Assembly: GCA_949298795.1 (NCBI GenBank)
Contig: CASFXV010000005.1
Location: forward strand, 1 to 64,000
Reading direction: 5' to 3'
Origin: an uncultured bacterium
Lineage (GTDB): Bacteria; Elusimicrobiota; Elusimicrobia; Elusimicrobiales; Elusimicrobiaceae
DNA: 64,000 nt
Notes under the pieces: generated by a model
The model's database searches: none
What the model was told of the DNA's origin: nothing
The model's input: the letters and a program-made list of their open reading frames with translations, nothing else
Part shown: one piece after another, positions 8,748 to 17,879 of the stretch
Numbering within the stretch: position 1 is the first letter of the stretch
Layout of the letters: each line of letters opens with the position of its first letter
Program-made: the position numbers and the translations under genes

Positions 8748-9311
8748 TTAAATTTTCATAATCTCGGCTTCTTTGGCTTTGATGGTCTGGTCAATATCGG
8801 CAATAAAACCGTCGGTCGCTTTTTGAACGTCATTTTCGTAACGTTTCAAATCGTCTTCGGTAATCTCACCGGCTTTTTGGGCTTTTTTGAGTTTTTCCAA
8901 TACGTCGCGGCGGTTGTTGCGCACGGCTACTTTAAAATCTTCGCTCATTTTGGCGATGTTTTTGGCCAGTTGTTTGCGGCGGTCTTCTGTCATAGAGGGC
9001 AAGGTAATGCGGATTACTTTGCCGTCGTTTACCGGGCTGGCGCCCAGGTCCGCCTTTTGCAGGGCTTTGTCTATATCGTTCAAAGCGCTCATGTCCCAGG
9101 GCTGTACTTCCAACGTTTTGGCGTCCAGCACGTTAATCATGGCCATTTGCTTGATAGGGGTGGGTGTGCCGTAGTAATCTACACGAATGTTTTCCAACAA
9201 AGCGGCGCTGGCGCGGCCGGTGCGGATGGTGGCCAAATCGTGCGATAAACGGGTTACGTGGCCGGCCATTTCCGTTTTGGTTTTGCTGATAAGGGCGCTG
9301 ATTGCTTCCAT
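8748..9311 (-). CDS. frr: Ribosome recycling factor
   Basis: Splits post-termination ribosomes together with EF-G. The 187-residue length is typical (E. coli 185). Diagnostic segments are IRTGRASAALLENIRVDYYG (about residue 30), INVLDAKTLEVQPWD and VRNNRRDVLEKLKKAQKAGEI near residue 135. The RBS AGAGGA lies upstream of the ATG. In most bacteria frr follows pyrH directly; here pyrH lies about 12.8 kb away beyond the sugar locus. Confidence 0.97.
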   Translation of the reverse strand: MEAISALISKTKTEMAGHVTRLSHDLATIRTGRASAALLENIRVDYYGTPTPIKQMAMINVLDAKTLEVQPWDMSALNDIDKALQKADLGASPVNDGKVIRITLPSMTEDRRKQLAKNIAKMSEDFKVAVRNNRRDVLEKLKKAQKAGEITEDDLKRYENDVQKATDGFIADIDQTIKAKEAEIMKI

Positions 9312-9428
9312 AAAATCCTCTTTACAGTTTTAGTTTAAGTATATTCCCATTATAGCAATTCTTTAAAATTGTGGAAAATTTATTATTTGACGTGTTTTAT
9401 TTGGGGGGTCTTTTGCCGCTTTGTTTGC

Positions 9429-9457
9429 TTGACCCCTATAGGCTTATTTGATAGACT
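9429..9457 (+). promoter_or_regulatory. Candidate promoter of the sugar locus
   Basis: TTGACC (9429-9434), a 17-bp spacer and TAGACT (9452-9457) resemble a sigma-70 promoter, leaving a leader of about 140 nt before rfbF. The -10 box is only a partial match. The rest of the 293-bp frr-rfbF gap shows nothing else recognisable. Confidence 0.35.
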
Positions 9458-9604
9458 GTAACAAGCGGATGTTCCTTTTGTTGTTACAAGTAGTTGCATC
9501 TATTTTTATAACTTGTTTGTGTTATATATTTCCGGCATTTAGTTTTGCTGAAAGGGCAAAAGCAGAAATTCCCTTTTTTACCGGACTCAAAGGGGCTTGT
9601 TCTT

Positions 9605-10381
9605 ATGAAAGTTGCTATTCTTGCCGGGGGCCTTGGCACCCGTTTGAGTGAAGAAACCGAATTAAAACCTAAACCGATGGTGGAAATAGGCGGGTATCCC
9701 GTCTTATGGCATATCATGAAAATCTATTCCGCTTACGGATATAATGATTTTGTGATTCTTACCGGTTATAAATCCCACGTTATTAAAGATTTCTTTGTAA
9801 ATTATTATCAGCGTTATTCTGACATTACCGTAGACATGGTGCATAATGCCGTGCAAGTGCATAAAACCCGCCATGAACCGTGGACGGTTACCATGCTTTA
9901 CACCGGCCAGGATACCATGACCGGCGGACGCATCAAGCGGGCGCAGGAATACTTGGGTAAAGAACCGTTTATGCTTACTTACGGGGACGGCGTGAGCGAT
10001 ATTCATATCCCCGCGCTTTTGGCTTCCCACAAGGCCAGCGGCAAAGCGGTTACCATGACGGCGGTGAAACCCTTGGGCCGCTTCGGCGCATTACAGCTGG
10101 ACGGGGCGGATAATATCACCTCTTTTATGGAAAAACCGCAGGGGGACGGCTCTTGGATTAACGGCGGTTTCTTTGTGTGTGAGCCGGAAGTATTTGATTT
10201 TATACCGGAAGGGGATAATGTTATTTTTGAACGTGCCCCCTTGGAAAATTTAGCTTCCAGCGGCAAGCTGCACGCTTATAAACACACCGGTTTTTGGCGT
10301 CCCATGGATACTTTGCGTGACAAAAATGACCTTACCGCCCTTTGGAAAGAGGGCAAAGCCCCTTGGAAGATTTGGAAGTAG
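9605..10381 (+). CDS. rfbF: Glucose-1-phosphate cytidylyltransferase
   Basis: Makes CDP-glucose from CTP and glucose-1-phosphate, the entry point to CDP-3,6-dideoxyhexoses. The nucleotidyltransferase signature LAGGLGTRLSEETELKPKPM is at residues 6-25. Metal- and nucleotide-binding segments follow (LTYGDGVSDI, about residue 125; WINGGFFVCE, about residue 183). The start at 9605 gives 258 residues, as in Salmonella RfbF. An in-frame upstream ATG would add 20 residues before the beta strand that begins the fold, so I rejected it. rfbG follows after 3 bp. It is the first gene of the sugar operon. Confidence 0.95.
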   Translation: MKVAILAGGLGTRLSEETELKPKPMVEIGGYPVLWHIMKIYSAYGYNDFVILTGYKSHVIKDFFVNYYQRYSDITVDMVHNAVQVHKTRHEPWTVTMLYTGQDTMTGGRIKRAQEYLGKEPFMLTYGDGVSDIHIPALLASHKASGKAVTMTAVKPLGRFGALQLDGADNITSFMEKPQGDGSWINGGFFVCEPEVFDFIPEGDNVIFERAPLENLASSGKLHAYKHTGFWRPMDTLRDKNDLTALWKEGKAPWKIWK

Positions 10382-10384
10382 CCT

Positions 10385-11452
10385 ATGTTTAACCATATTT
10401 ATAAAGGCCGCCGGGTGCTGGTTACCGGGCATACGGGTTTTAAGGGAAGTTGGCTCTGCGTTTGGCTGAAGCGTTTAGGGGCAGAAGTATGCGGTTACGC
10501 TTTGGCGCCGGAAACAGAGCCCGCGTTGTTTCATGTACTTAACGGGCAGGAAGGCGTCAGCCACCATATAGGGGATTTGCTGGACGCCGAACATTTACAT
10601 AAAACGGTAAAAGATTTTCAGCCGGAAATTATTTTTCATCTAGCCGCCCAGCCTTTGGTGCGGCTTTCTTACGCGGAGCCGGTGCGCACCTATGCCGTTA
10701 ATGTAATGGGCACGTTAAACGTGTTGGAAGCGGCCCGCGCCGTGCCTTCCGTGCGTGCGTTTGTAAATGTTACTACCGATAAATGCTACGAAAATAAAGA
10801 AACCGCCCGCGGATACAAAGAAGATGACCCCATGGGCGGGTATGACATGTACTCTTCTTCCAAAGGGTGTGTGGAAATTTTGTCTGCCTCGTACCGCCGT
10901 TCTTTTTTGCAGGAAAGCGGGTTTGCCTTGGCTACGGCCCGGGCGGGAAACGTAATCGGCGGGGGGGATTGGGCGGCAGACCGGTTGCTGCCGGATTGCA
11001 TGCGCGCGCTTAGCGCGGGAAAAGAAATTGAAATACGCTGCCCAAATGCCGTTCGCCCGTGGCAGCACGTGCTGGAGCCGCTGTCCGGCTATTTGCTTTT
11101 GGGGCAAAAACTCTTGGAAGAAGGCCGGGCTTATGCGGAAGGGTTTAACTTTGGACCGGATGAAAAAAGCGTATTTACGGTGGGGGAAATGGCCCGGCTG
11201 GCCGTAACATGTTACGGGCAAGGTTCCGTGCGGGTACAGCGCCGGGATAATTTGCATGAAGCCACCTTGCTTACGCTGGATATTACCAAAGCGCGCAAGC
11301 GGCTGGGCTGGATACCCAGCTATACGGCGGCGCAGGCCGTAGCCGCCACTGTGGAATGGTATAAACGTTTTTACGCCGGGGAAGAGATGTCCTCTTTTAC
11401 CGAAGAACAAATTAAAAATTTTGAAGGAAGTTTAGCATGGAAAAAGAATTGA
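10385..11452 (+). CDS. rfbG: CDP-glucose 4,6-dehydratase
   Basis: NAD-dependent extended SDR that converts CDP-glucose to CDP-4-keto-6-deoxyglucose. The Rossmann motif is TGHTGFKGSW (about residue 15). The catalytic YSSSK (Tyr/Lys) lies within YDMYSSSKGCVE at about residue 157, and the Thr-bearing strand NVTTDKCYENKE precedes it. The 355-residue length agrees with RfbG. It overlaps rfbH by 16 bp and follows rfbF after 3 bp. The product is the substrate of RfbH encoded next. Confidence 0.95.
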   Translation: MFNHIYKGRRVLVTGHTGFKGSWLCVWLKRLGAEVCGYALAPETEPALFHVLNGQEGVSHHIGDLLDAEHLHKTVKDFQPEIIFHLAAQPLVRLSYAEPVRTYAVNVMGTLNVLEAARAVPSVRAFVNVTTDKCYENKETARGYKEDDPMGGYDMYSSSKGCVEILSASYRRSFLQESGFALATARAGNVIGGGDWAADRLLPDCMRALSAGKEIEIRCPNAVRPWQHVLEPLSGYLLLGQKLLEEGRAYAEGFNFGPDEKSVFTVGEMARLAVTCYGQGSVRVQRRDNLHEATLLTLDITKARKRLGWIPSYTAAQAVAATVEWYKRFYAGEEMSSFTEEQIKNFEGSLAWKKN

Positions 11453-12789
11453 GAAAAGCCGTACAAGACGCCGCCCGCGCCTATTACCGCGCCGTTTACG
11501 GAGACCCGAAAGATTTAACCTATATTCCCGCCTCCGGCAAATTGTTGGACGAAGACGACCTGGCCGGTATGATAGACGCCAGTTTGGATATGTGGCTTAC
11601 CGCCGGGCGTTTTAATGACCAGTTTGAAAAAGACTTTGCCCAGTATTTAGGCGTTCCGTTTGCTTTGTCCACCAATTCGGGCTCTTCCGCCAATTTGTTG
11701 GCGCTCAGCGCGCTTACTTCTCATAAACTGGGGGAAAAACGCCTTAAAAAAGGCGATGAAGTGATTACCGTAGCGGCGGGTTTTCCCACTACGGTAAACC
11801 CCATTATCCAGCAGGGCCTTGTGCCGGTGTTTGTGGATTGTGAAATAGGCACTTATAATATAGACGCTTCCCAGATAGAAGCCGCCTTGTCCCCAAAAAC
11901 CAAAGCCGTTTTTATCGCCCATACGCTGGGGAATATGTTTGATTTGCAAACCGTTTTGGATATTTGCAAAAAACATAATTTATGGCTGGTTGAAGACTCC
12001 TGCGACGCGCTTGGCGCCCAATGGAACGGCAAAAAGGCGGGTACCGTAGGCCATATAGGCACATACAGCTTTTACCCGGCCCACCATATGACCATGGGCG
12101 AAGGCGGCGCCGTGGTTACCAGCGACCCGGCTTTGTACCGTATTTTGCTTTCTTTTAGAGACTGGGGGCGGGACTGCTGGTGCAAACCGGGAGTGGATAA
12201 TACCTGCAAAAACCGTTTTAACATGCAGCTTGGCAAACTGCCTTTTGGGTATGACCATAAATATACTTACTCCCATGTGGGTTTTAACTTAAAAATTACG
12301 GACTGGCAAGCCGCTTTAGGCGTAAGCCAGTTAAAAAAACTGCCGGGTTATTTATTAAAACGCAAACAAAATGCGGAGTTCTTGGCTGAAAAGCTGGCGG
12401 ATTTAAATGAATATTTCATTTTGCCCAAAGTGGCTGAAAACGTGCACCCGTCTTGGTTCGGGTTTTTAATTTCCGTCAGGGAAGACGCTCCTTTTACCAA
12501 ACAGCAGCTGGTTGAATTTTTGGAGCAAAACGGCGTGGGCACGCGCCAGCTGTTTGCCGGCAATTTGCTGCGCCAGCCGATGATGACGGAAAACGATATT
12601 CCTCTGCGTATTAAAAATTCCGGCTTGCTTAATTCCCGCAATTTAAAAGAGAAAGACTTTGCCCTCCTACCTACTACGGACTTTATTATGAACCACACTT
12701 TTTGGGTGGGAACGTTCCCTCGTTTGGGTAAAAAGGAACTGGAAAAAACAGCCGCTTTAATCCACCGGTTTGCCGGAGCGCTGAAATGA
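11437..12789 (+). CDS. rfbH: CDP-4-keto-6-deoxyglucose 3-dehydrase (RfbH/E1)
   Basis: PMP-dependent, iron-sulfur enzyme that removes the C3 hydroxyl to give CDP-4-keto-3,6-dideoxyglucose. It belongs to the DegT/AspC sugar aminotransferase fold. The usual PLP lysine is replaced by His in YPAHHMTMGEGG (about residue 217), the hallmark of E1 dehydrases. A cysteine cluster for the 2Fe-2S centre is visible just after it (RDCWCKPGVDNTC, about residues 246-258). The 450-residue length is close to RfbH (437). It needs an electron-transfer partner (RfbI/E3-type reductase), which I do not find in the window. Confidence 0.95.
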   Translation: MEKELRKAVQDAARAYYRAVYGDPKDLTYIPASGKLLDEDDLAGMIDASLDMWLTAGRFNDQFEKDFAQYLGVPFALSTNSGSSANLLALSALTSHKLGEKRLKKGDEVITVAAGFPTTVNPIIQQGLVPVFVDCEIGTYNIDASQIEAALSPKTKAVFIAHTLGNMFDLQTVLDICKKHNLWLVEDSCDALGAQWNGKKAGTVGHIGTYSFYPAHHMTMGEGGAVVTSDPALYRILLSFRDWGRDCWCKPGVDNTCKNRFNMQLGKLPFGYDHKYTYSHVGFNLKITDWQAALGVSQLKKLPGYLLKRKQNAEFLAEKLADLNEYFILPKVAENVHPSWFGFLISVREDAPFTKQQLVEFLEQNGVGTRQLFAGNLLRQPMMTENDIPLRIKNSGLLNSRNLKEKDFALLPTTDFIMNHTFWVGTFPRLGKKELEKTAALIHRFAGALK

Positions 12790-13670
12790 AAAAAATCCTG
12801 CTTACGGGCGGCAACGGTTTTATAGGCAAAAACATACAAGAAAGCTATTTGAGCCAAAAGTATGAAATTACCGCCCCGCGCAGTTTTGAGTTAGACTTAA
12901 CGGATACGGACGCGGTGGACGCGTATTTTTCCGCGCATCAGTTTGACGTTGTCCTCCACGCCGCCACCAAGCCCGGCCACCGCAACGCCAAGGACCCTAC
13001 CCAACTGTTTTACACCAATGTAAGGATGTTTGAAAATTTGGAGCGTAACAAAAGCCGCTTTGGCAAACTGATTAATTTTGGTTCCGGCGCGGTATATGAC
13101 GTATCGGCCGATAACCGCCGGGTAAAAGAAGGCCAAATCGGCCTGCGCATGGGTAAAGACGAGCATAGTTTTTGTAAGTATGTAGTACATAAACAAATAG
13201 AACATTTGGATCATTTTGTGGATTTAAATATTTTTGGCATTTTTGGCAAATATGAAGACTGGCAAATCCGCTTTATATCCAACGCTATTTGCAAAACATT
13301 GTTTGGCTTGCCTATTACTTTGCGCCAAAACCGCCGTTTCAGTTATTTGTATGTAAATGATTTAATGCCCGTTTTGGAGTATTTTATAGAAAACCCTGCC
13401 CGTTATAAAAGTTATAACGTGGTGCCGGACGAGGAAACCGAGCTTTTATCCGCCGCCCAAACGGTGGCCGAGGTAAGCGGCACTCAAAGCGGCATACAGG
13501 TGGCAAAAGAAGGATATGGCTTAAATTACAGCGGGGATAACGCGCGGCTGCGGGGGGAAATACCCTCTTTGCGGTTCACCCCGGTTACGCAAGCCGTGCG
13601 GGAATTATACCGCTGGTACGCGGACAATAAAACCATGCTAAACAAAGAATTTTTACTGAGGGATAAATGA
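12786..13670 (+). CDS. NAD-dependent epimerase/dehydratase-family protein
   Basis: Extended SDR of 294 residues acting on a nucleotide sugar. The Rossmann motif is TGGNGFIGKN (residues 7-16). The catalytic pair is YVVHK (about residue 137) and the serine strand is NFGSGAVYD (about residue 95). ATGA overlaps link it to rfbH upstream and the next SDR downstream. By position it could be the 4-ketoreductase or epimerase finishing the CDP-3,6-dideoxyhexose (compare abequose and paratose synthases), or the reductase acting after carbon branching. The sequence alone does not decide between them. Confidence 0.8.
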   Translation: MKKILLTGGNGFIGKNIQESYLSQKYEITAPRSFELDLTDTDAVDAYFSAHQFDVVLHAATKPGHRNAKDPTQLFYTNVRMFENLERNKSRFGKLINFGSGAVYDVSADNRRVKEGQIGLRMGKDEHSFCKYVVHKQIEHLDHFVDLNIFGIFGKYEDWQIRFISNAICKTLFGLPITLRQNRRFSYLYVNDLMPVLEYFIENPARYKSYNVVPDEETELLSAAQTVAEVSGTQSGIQVAKEGYGLNYSGDNARLRGEIPSLRFTPVTQAVRELYRWYADNKTMLNKEFLLRDK

Positions 13671-14344
13671 AAAGATTGTTTTTGCTGGGCGGCGGGGGAG
13701 AAATAGGCTCCGCCATAAAAGAGAAATTTCAGTCTTGCGGGTATGAAGTTATTTCTCCCCGCAGCCGCGAGTTGGATTTAAGCAGTCTGTGCGCGGTGGA
13801 AGCATATCTGGGTAAATTTACCGGCCCGGTAGATGCGCTTGTTTATTGTGCCGGTTATAATAACCCGGCGGAAATGGGAAGGCTTTCTCTGCAAGAAATA
13901 GAACGTACTTGGCATATTAATACCCTTAGTTTTGCTTGGATTGTGTCTAAGCTTCGGCCCGTTTTTGAACAACAAAAAAGAGGCCGTATTTTAGGGATAT
14001 CTTCTCTTTACGGTACAATTAGCCGGGAGGGGCGTGCGGCGTATGCCATGTCTAAACACGCCATGAACGGATTAGTGCAAACAATGGCTTTGGAATTAGG
14101 ACCTTATGGGGTGTTATGCAATACGCTTTCTCCCGGGTTTGTGCTTACCAAGATGACTGTAAAGAACAACACCCCTCAAACACTGGCCGCTTTTGAACGC
14201 AAAATACCGCTTGGACGTTTGGCTTCTACAACGGATATCGCTCAAGTTGCTTATTTTTTATGCAGTGAACAAAACACCTATCTGACTGGTCAAGATATTG
14301 TGGTGGACGGCGGTTTTATGGCAGGAGGATTTCAACACTCATGA
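13667..14344 (+). CDS. Short-chain dehydrogenase/reductase (SDR)
   Basis: Classical SDR of 225 residues. The cofactor-binding glycine motif is LGGGGEIGSA (about residues 6-15), with YCAGYNNP as the NNAG-equivalent (about residue 63). The catalytic residues are in ISSLYG and YAMSK (about residues 107 and 125). The C-terminal VVDGGFMAG is typical of the family. It overlaps both neighbours by 4 bp. The substrate is unknown; the adjacent cyclase and kinase suggest a cyclic polyol or keto-sugar intermediate. Confidence 0.85.
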   Translation: MKRLFLLGGGGEIGSAIKEKFQSCGYEVISPRSRELDLSSLCAVEAYLGKFTGPVDALVYCAGYNNPAEMGRLSLQEIERTWHINTLSFAWIVSKLRPVFEQQKRGRILGISSLYGTISREGRAAYAMSKHAMNGLVQTMALELGPYGVLCNTLSPGFVLTKMTVKNNTPQTLAAFERKIPLGRLASTTDIAQVAYFLCSEQNTYLTGQDIVVDGGFMAGGFQHS

Positions 14345-15489
14345 GCAATTTTAAATTTTCTGTAGAAGGAGAAAATTTTTCCTTTGATTCTTCTTTCTTG
14401 CATCAAACCCGGTTTACTGTTCATTCTGTACCGCGCAATTACGACGTGTTATGGAAAGAGGGCGTAGCCCCGGCCCGCTTGATTGAGGAATTGCTTGCCA
14501 AAAATCCTAAAAACTTGCTGCTTATTGATAAAAACGTGTGGGATTTGCACTGCGCAAATTTACAAATAGACCCCAAACGCGTGATGTTTGTGCGTGCGGA
14601 TGAAGAATTTAAAACATTTCACAACGGCGTAGAGCAAGCCTTGGGCTTTTTGGAGGACAACCACTTTGGCAAGGGGGAAACGCTTATTGTTGTGGGCGGT
14701 GGCGTTACGCAGGATATAGGCGCCTTTGTGGGGGCGGTGTATAAACGCGGGATAGCGTGGGTTCTCTTTCCCACCACATTGTTGTCTATGTGTGATTCCT
14801 GCATAGGCGGGAAAACAGGTATTAATTTTCATAAAACTAAAAATCAATTGGCGTTGTTTTCTGCTCCGCGGGAAGTGATACTGTGTGCGGAATTTTTGCG
14901 CACACTGCATGCGCGGGAGATTAAATCCGGTTTGGGGGAAATCTTAAAACTTTTTATTACCGGGGGAAAAGACTTGTTGTTTTTATTTTCCAAGCTGGTT
15001 ACTAAGGAGGGGCGAGTAAAAGACTTTTCTTCCTTTAAACAGCTTATTTTGGGAGCTTTGGGTGTTAAAAAACAAATTGTAGAAAAAGATGAGTTTGAGC
15101 TGAATATAAGAAAAAGCCTAAATTACGGGCATACGTTAGGGCATGCCATAGAAGTATTGTCTGATTATCAAATTCCGCACGGGCAGGCTGTTACCATGGG
15201 GGTTTTGGCGGTGAATGAATTGAGCCGCCGGCGCGGCATGTTAAACGAAGAAGACTGCCGTTACATCAAAAATCTGGCGGCGGATTTATTTCAAACGGCC
15301 AGGTTGTCTCAAAATATCGTGCAGGAGCTGCCCCAATTATTGTTAAAAGACAAAAAAAGCGTGGGCAACGCCGTTAACTTTGTATTCATACGCAATTTGG
15401 GGGACACCGTATTTGTAAAGTTGGAAATTACCCCTCAGCTGGTGGAAGAATTAATAGAAGTAATGCATAAGGAATTCCATGTCTGTTAG
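14341..15489 (+). CDS. 3-dehydroquinate synthase-like sugar-phosphate cyclase
   Basis: NAD- and metal-dependent cyclase of the AroB superfamily. The NAD motif is GGGVTQDIGAFVGAVYKRG. PTTLLSMCDSCIGGKTGIN follows. The metal ligands are in SGLGEILK, NYGHTLGHAIE and PHGQAVTMG, so the enzyme appears catalytically complete. The length of 382 exceeds AroB (about 360) because of an N-terminal extension of about 30-40 residues. Its position inside a sugar operon, next to a sedoheptulokinase-like kinase, argues for a specialised cyclase (for example a sedoheptulose-7-phosphate cyclase) rather than shikimate synthesis. True AroB activity cannot be excluded. Confidence 0.8.
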   Translation: MSNFKFSVEGENFSFDSSFLHQTRFTVHSVPRNYDVLWKEGVAPARLIEELLAKNPKNLLLIDKNVWDLHCANLQIDPKRVMFVRADEEFKTFHNGVEQALGFLEDNHFGKGETLIVVGGGVTQDIGAFVGAVYKRGIAWVLFPTTLLSMCDSCIGGKTGINFHKTKNQLALFSAPREVILCAEFLRTLHAREIKSGLGEILKLFITGGKDLLFLFSKLVTKEGRVKDFSSFKQLILGALGVKKQIVEKDEFELNIRKSLNYGHTLGHAIEVLSDYQIPHGQAVTMGVLAVNELSRRRGMLNEEDCRYIKNLAADLFQTARLSQNIVQELPQLLLKDKKSVGNAVNFVFIRNLGDTVFVKLEITPQLVEELIEVMHKEFHVC

Positions 15490-16783
15490 TTTATTGTTGG
15501 ATTTTGGCGCAAGCCGTATAAAATCCGCCTTAGTAAACGATGAAACGGGCGCTCTCTCTTACATAGAAAGCCGCCAGTGCACGCAGGCCGTTAAAAAGCA
15601 GGGGCGCTTTGAAATACCGTTAAGAAATTTAACGGCTGATTTTATGTCCGTTTGTGCGGATTATGCACAAAGGGAGGCGGTCTCCCGCATATTGATATGC
15701 AGCCAAATGCACGGTTTTGTTCTGGCGGATAAAGACGGACGGGCGCTGACGGACTATATTAGCTGGCAGGACGAGAGCGTCCTTTTGCCATGTAACGGAA
15801 AAGAAAGCTCTTGGAAGCTGTTTTCAACCGAGTTTTCCGGGCATTTTAAAGACATTACCGGCATGCGAATGCGTGCGGGGTTTCCGGTTGTAAAAATTTT
15901 GGATTATGTACGCCGCAATCCGGGCGGATATATAAAAGTGCTTTCTCTGCCGGAAGCGTTGCTTTTGGAGGGTAAACCCCGTCATAAAGCCCATATTACC
16001 ATGGCGGCCGGAAGCGGGTGTGTGGATTTTGCTTCCTGTATGCCGTCGGCGGATATACTTCGGTTTTTGAGCCGTAGGGGCAGCGGGGTGGAAATAGCGT
16101 TTAATGAAGTGTGCAAAGAAGTAGTTCCCGCCGGGGAAATAAACCTGTCCGGCAAATGGGTGCCGGTATATACCGGTGTGGGAGACCATCAATGTGCCGT
16201 ATTGGGGGCAGGGAATAATCAGAAAACGCTTTCTTTTAATATTGGCACGGGTTCGCAGGTGTCTGCCGTGTGCGGGCGTGCTCCTTTAACGCCTGATACG
16301 GAACGGCGCCACTTTTTTGCCGGGCAGGAATTAGAAACCATTACCCATATTCCGGCCGGGCGGGTGCTGGCGGCGCTGACAGATTTTTATAAAACCTTAA
16401 CGGGCAAAGACGGCTGGACTCTTTTTAATGCAGTCACTCCGTCGGATATGGAAACCGCTACGCTGCATTTCAACTTGGCCTTTTTCCCGGATGCCTGGGG
16501 TTTTAACAAAGGGGGCGGCAGCGTGGTTGGTTTAACTTCTGCCGGCCTTACGGAAAAGAATTTTTGGGCTTCTTTGTTTGTGTCGTTTGCGCAGCAGTAT
16601 GTAAAAGCGGCCCATTTGTTTGTGCCGGCCAGAAAATTTGCCGTTTTAAGCGGCGGGAAACTGGCTAAGAACCCAATTCTTGCACAGTATTTGCAACGGC
16701 AGTTGCAAATGACTGTTAAAATTGCAGATGCGTCAGATGAAACCCTTATAGGGTTAGCTTTGCTGGCAAAACAGATTAGGTGA
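15479..16783 (+). CDS. FGGY-family carbohydrate kinase (sedoheptulokinase-like)
   Basis: ATP-dependent sugar kinase of 434 residues with the two-domain FGGY fold. Phosphate-1 motif LLLDFGASRIKSA is at residues 5-17. ICSQMHGFVLADKDG (about residue 73) resembles the SGQMHG segment of sedoheptulokinases and xylulokinases. The adenosine region AVLSGGKLAKNP lies near residue 390 and the phosphate-2 loop FNIGTGSQVS near residue 257. It overlaps the cyclase gene by 11 bp. The pairing suggests that the kinase supplies a sugar phosphate for the cyclase. The exact sugar is not readable from sequence. Confidence 0.82.
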   Translation: MSVSLLLDFGASRIKSALVNDETGALSYIESRQCTQAVKKQGRFEIPLRNLTADFMSVCADYAQREAVSRILICSQMHGFVLADKDGRALTDYISWQDESVLLPCNGKESSWKLFSTEFSGHFKDITGMRMRAGFPVVKILDYVRRNPGGYIKVLSLPEALLLEGKPRHKAHITMAAGSGCVDFASCMPSADILRFLSRRGSGVEIAFNEVCKEVVPAGEINLSGKWVPVYTGVGDHQCAVLGAGNNQKTLSFNIGTGSQVSAVCGRAPLTPDTERRHFFAGQELETITHIPAGRVLAALTDFYKTLTGKDGWTLFNAVTPSDMETATLHFNLAFFPDAWGFNKGGGSVVGLTSAGLTEKNFWASLFVSFAQQYVKAAHLFVPARKFAVLSGGKLAKNPILAQYLQRQLQMTVKIADASDETLIGLALLAKQIR

Positions 16784-16793
16784 GGAACAAAAA

Positions 16794-17876
16794 ATGAAAG
16801 ACAAAATTTTTGAAGATTTATTTGTATTGGAGCTGGCCAATAACCACTGGGGAAAAGTGGAGCGCGGCCTAAAAATTGTGGAAGATTTCGCGCAGATTGT
16901 ACGTTTTAACAATGTTCGCGCCGCTATTAAATTGCAGTTTCGGGATGTAGACTCTTTTATACACAATGATTTTAAAAACCGTCAGGATATCCGCTACATA
17001 AAAAAAACGATGGATACCAAAATGGATATTAAAAATTATCAAATTTTGGTGGACGCTATTCGCTCTCATAATTGTATCACTATGGCTACTCCGTTTGATG
17101 AAAAATCAGTGGATATGTGTGTAAAATTGGGCGTACAGATTATTAAGATTGCCTCTTCCGATTTAAACGATTGGATCTTAATTGAAAAAATCGCCACTAC
17201 CCGCAAACCGGTTATTGTGTCTACGGGCGGTTCCTCGTTAAAGGACATAGATGATTTGGTAACATTTTTTGATCATCGCTCCATTCCCTTGGCCATTAAC
17301 CACTGTGTTAGTGTTTACCCTTCTGAAAAGAATGAATTGGAACTAAACCAAATAGACTTTTTAAAGAACCGCTATCCGGATCATATTATCGGTTTTTCCA
17401 CCCATGAGCGCAACGAAGACATTCAAGACGCAATCATGATGGCTTATGCCAAAGGGGCGCGTACGTTTGAGCGGCATATTGATATTGATGCGGACGGTAT
17501 TGCCGTATCTCCTTATTGTTCTTTGCCGCAAGATGTGGACCGTTGGATAAAAGGCTATAAAAAAGCGGTTGTAGCTTGCGGGCACAGTGCGGAAACAAAG
17601 GTGGTTGCTCCCCGCAAAGAAGTAACTTATTTGGATGCGTTGGTACGCGGCGTATATGCCCGCTGGGATTTGCCCAAAGGCCATAAATTAACGGAAGATG
17701 ATGTTTATCTTGCCATTCCTTTGCAAAAGGGCCAGATTTCCTGCCGGGAGTTTATGGCAGGCGAAGTATTGCTGTGCGATATTAAGAAAGACGCTCCCAT
17801 TAAAATAGATGATATAGACAGCCCTTATGCTAAAAATAAAGATTTAAAACAGTTAATTTATGACCGGGGGCTTTAG
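16794..17876 (+). CDS. NeuB-like N-acylneuraminate synthase-family protein
   Basis: PEP-dependent aldolase-type synthase of 360 residues. The NeuB TIM barrel is recognisable from AAIKLQFRD (about residue 42), ATPFDEKSVD (about residue 99), IIKIASSDLND and IGFSTHERNEDIQDA. A C-terminal SAF (antifreeze-like) domain begins near residue 285 (RGVYARWDLPKGHKLTEDDV). NeuB enzymes condense PEP with an aldose to make 2-keto-3-deoxy acids. No CMP-sialate synthetase or NeuC-type epimerase is nearby, so ordinary sialic acid synthesis is unlikely. GAGGAACA upstream serves as RBS. Confidence 0.85.
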   Translation: MKDKIFEDLFVLELANNHWGKVERGLKIVEDFAQIVRFNNVRAAIKLQFRDVDSFIHNDFKNRQDIRYIKKTMDTKMDIKNYQILVDAIRSHNCITMATPFDEKSVDMCVKLGVQIIKIASSDLNDWILIEKIATTRKPVIVSTGGSSLKDIDDLVTFFDHRSIPLAINHCVSVYPSEKNELELNQIDFLKNRYPDHIIGFSTHERNEDIQDAIMMAYAKGARTFERHIDIDADGIAVSPYCSLPQDVDRWIKGYKKAVVACGHSAETKVVAPRKEVTYLDALVRGVYARWDLPKGHKLTEDDVYLAIPLQKGQISCREFMAGEVLLCDIKKDAPIKIDDIDSPYAKNKDLKQLIYDRGL

Positions 17877-17879
17877 TTT

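Noticed and set aside
16794-17876. Sialic acid synthesis from the NeuB-like gene
   Set aside because: No NeuC/NeuA-type partners in the operon; the neighbours belong to CDP-sugar and cyclase chemistry.
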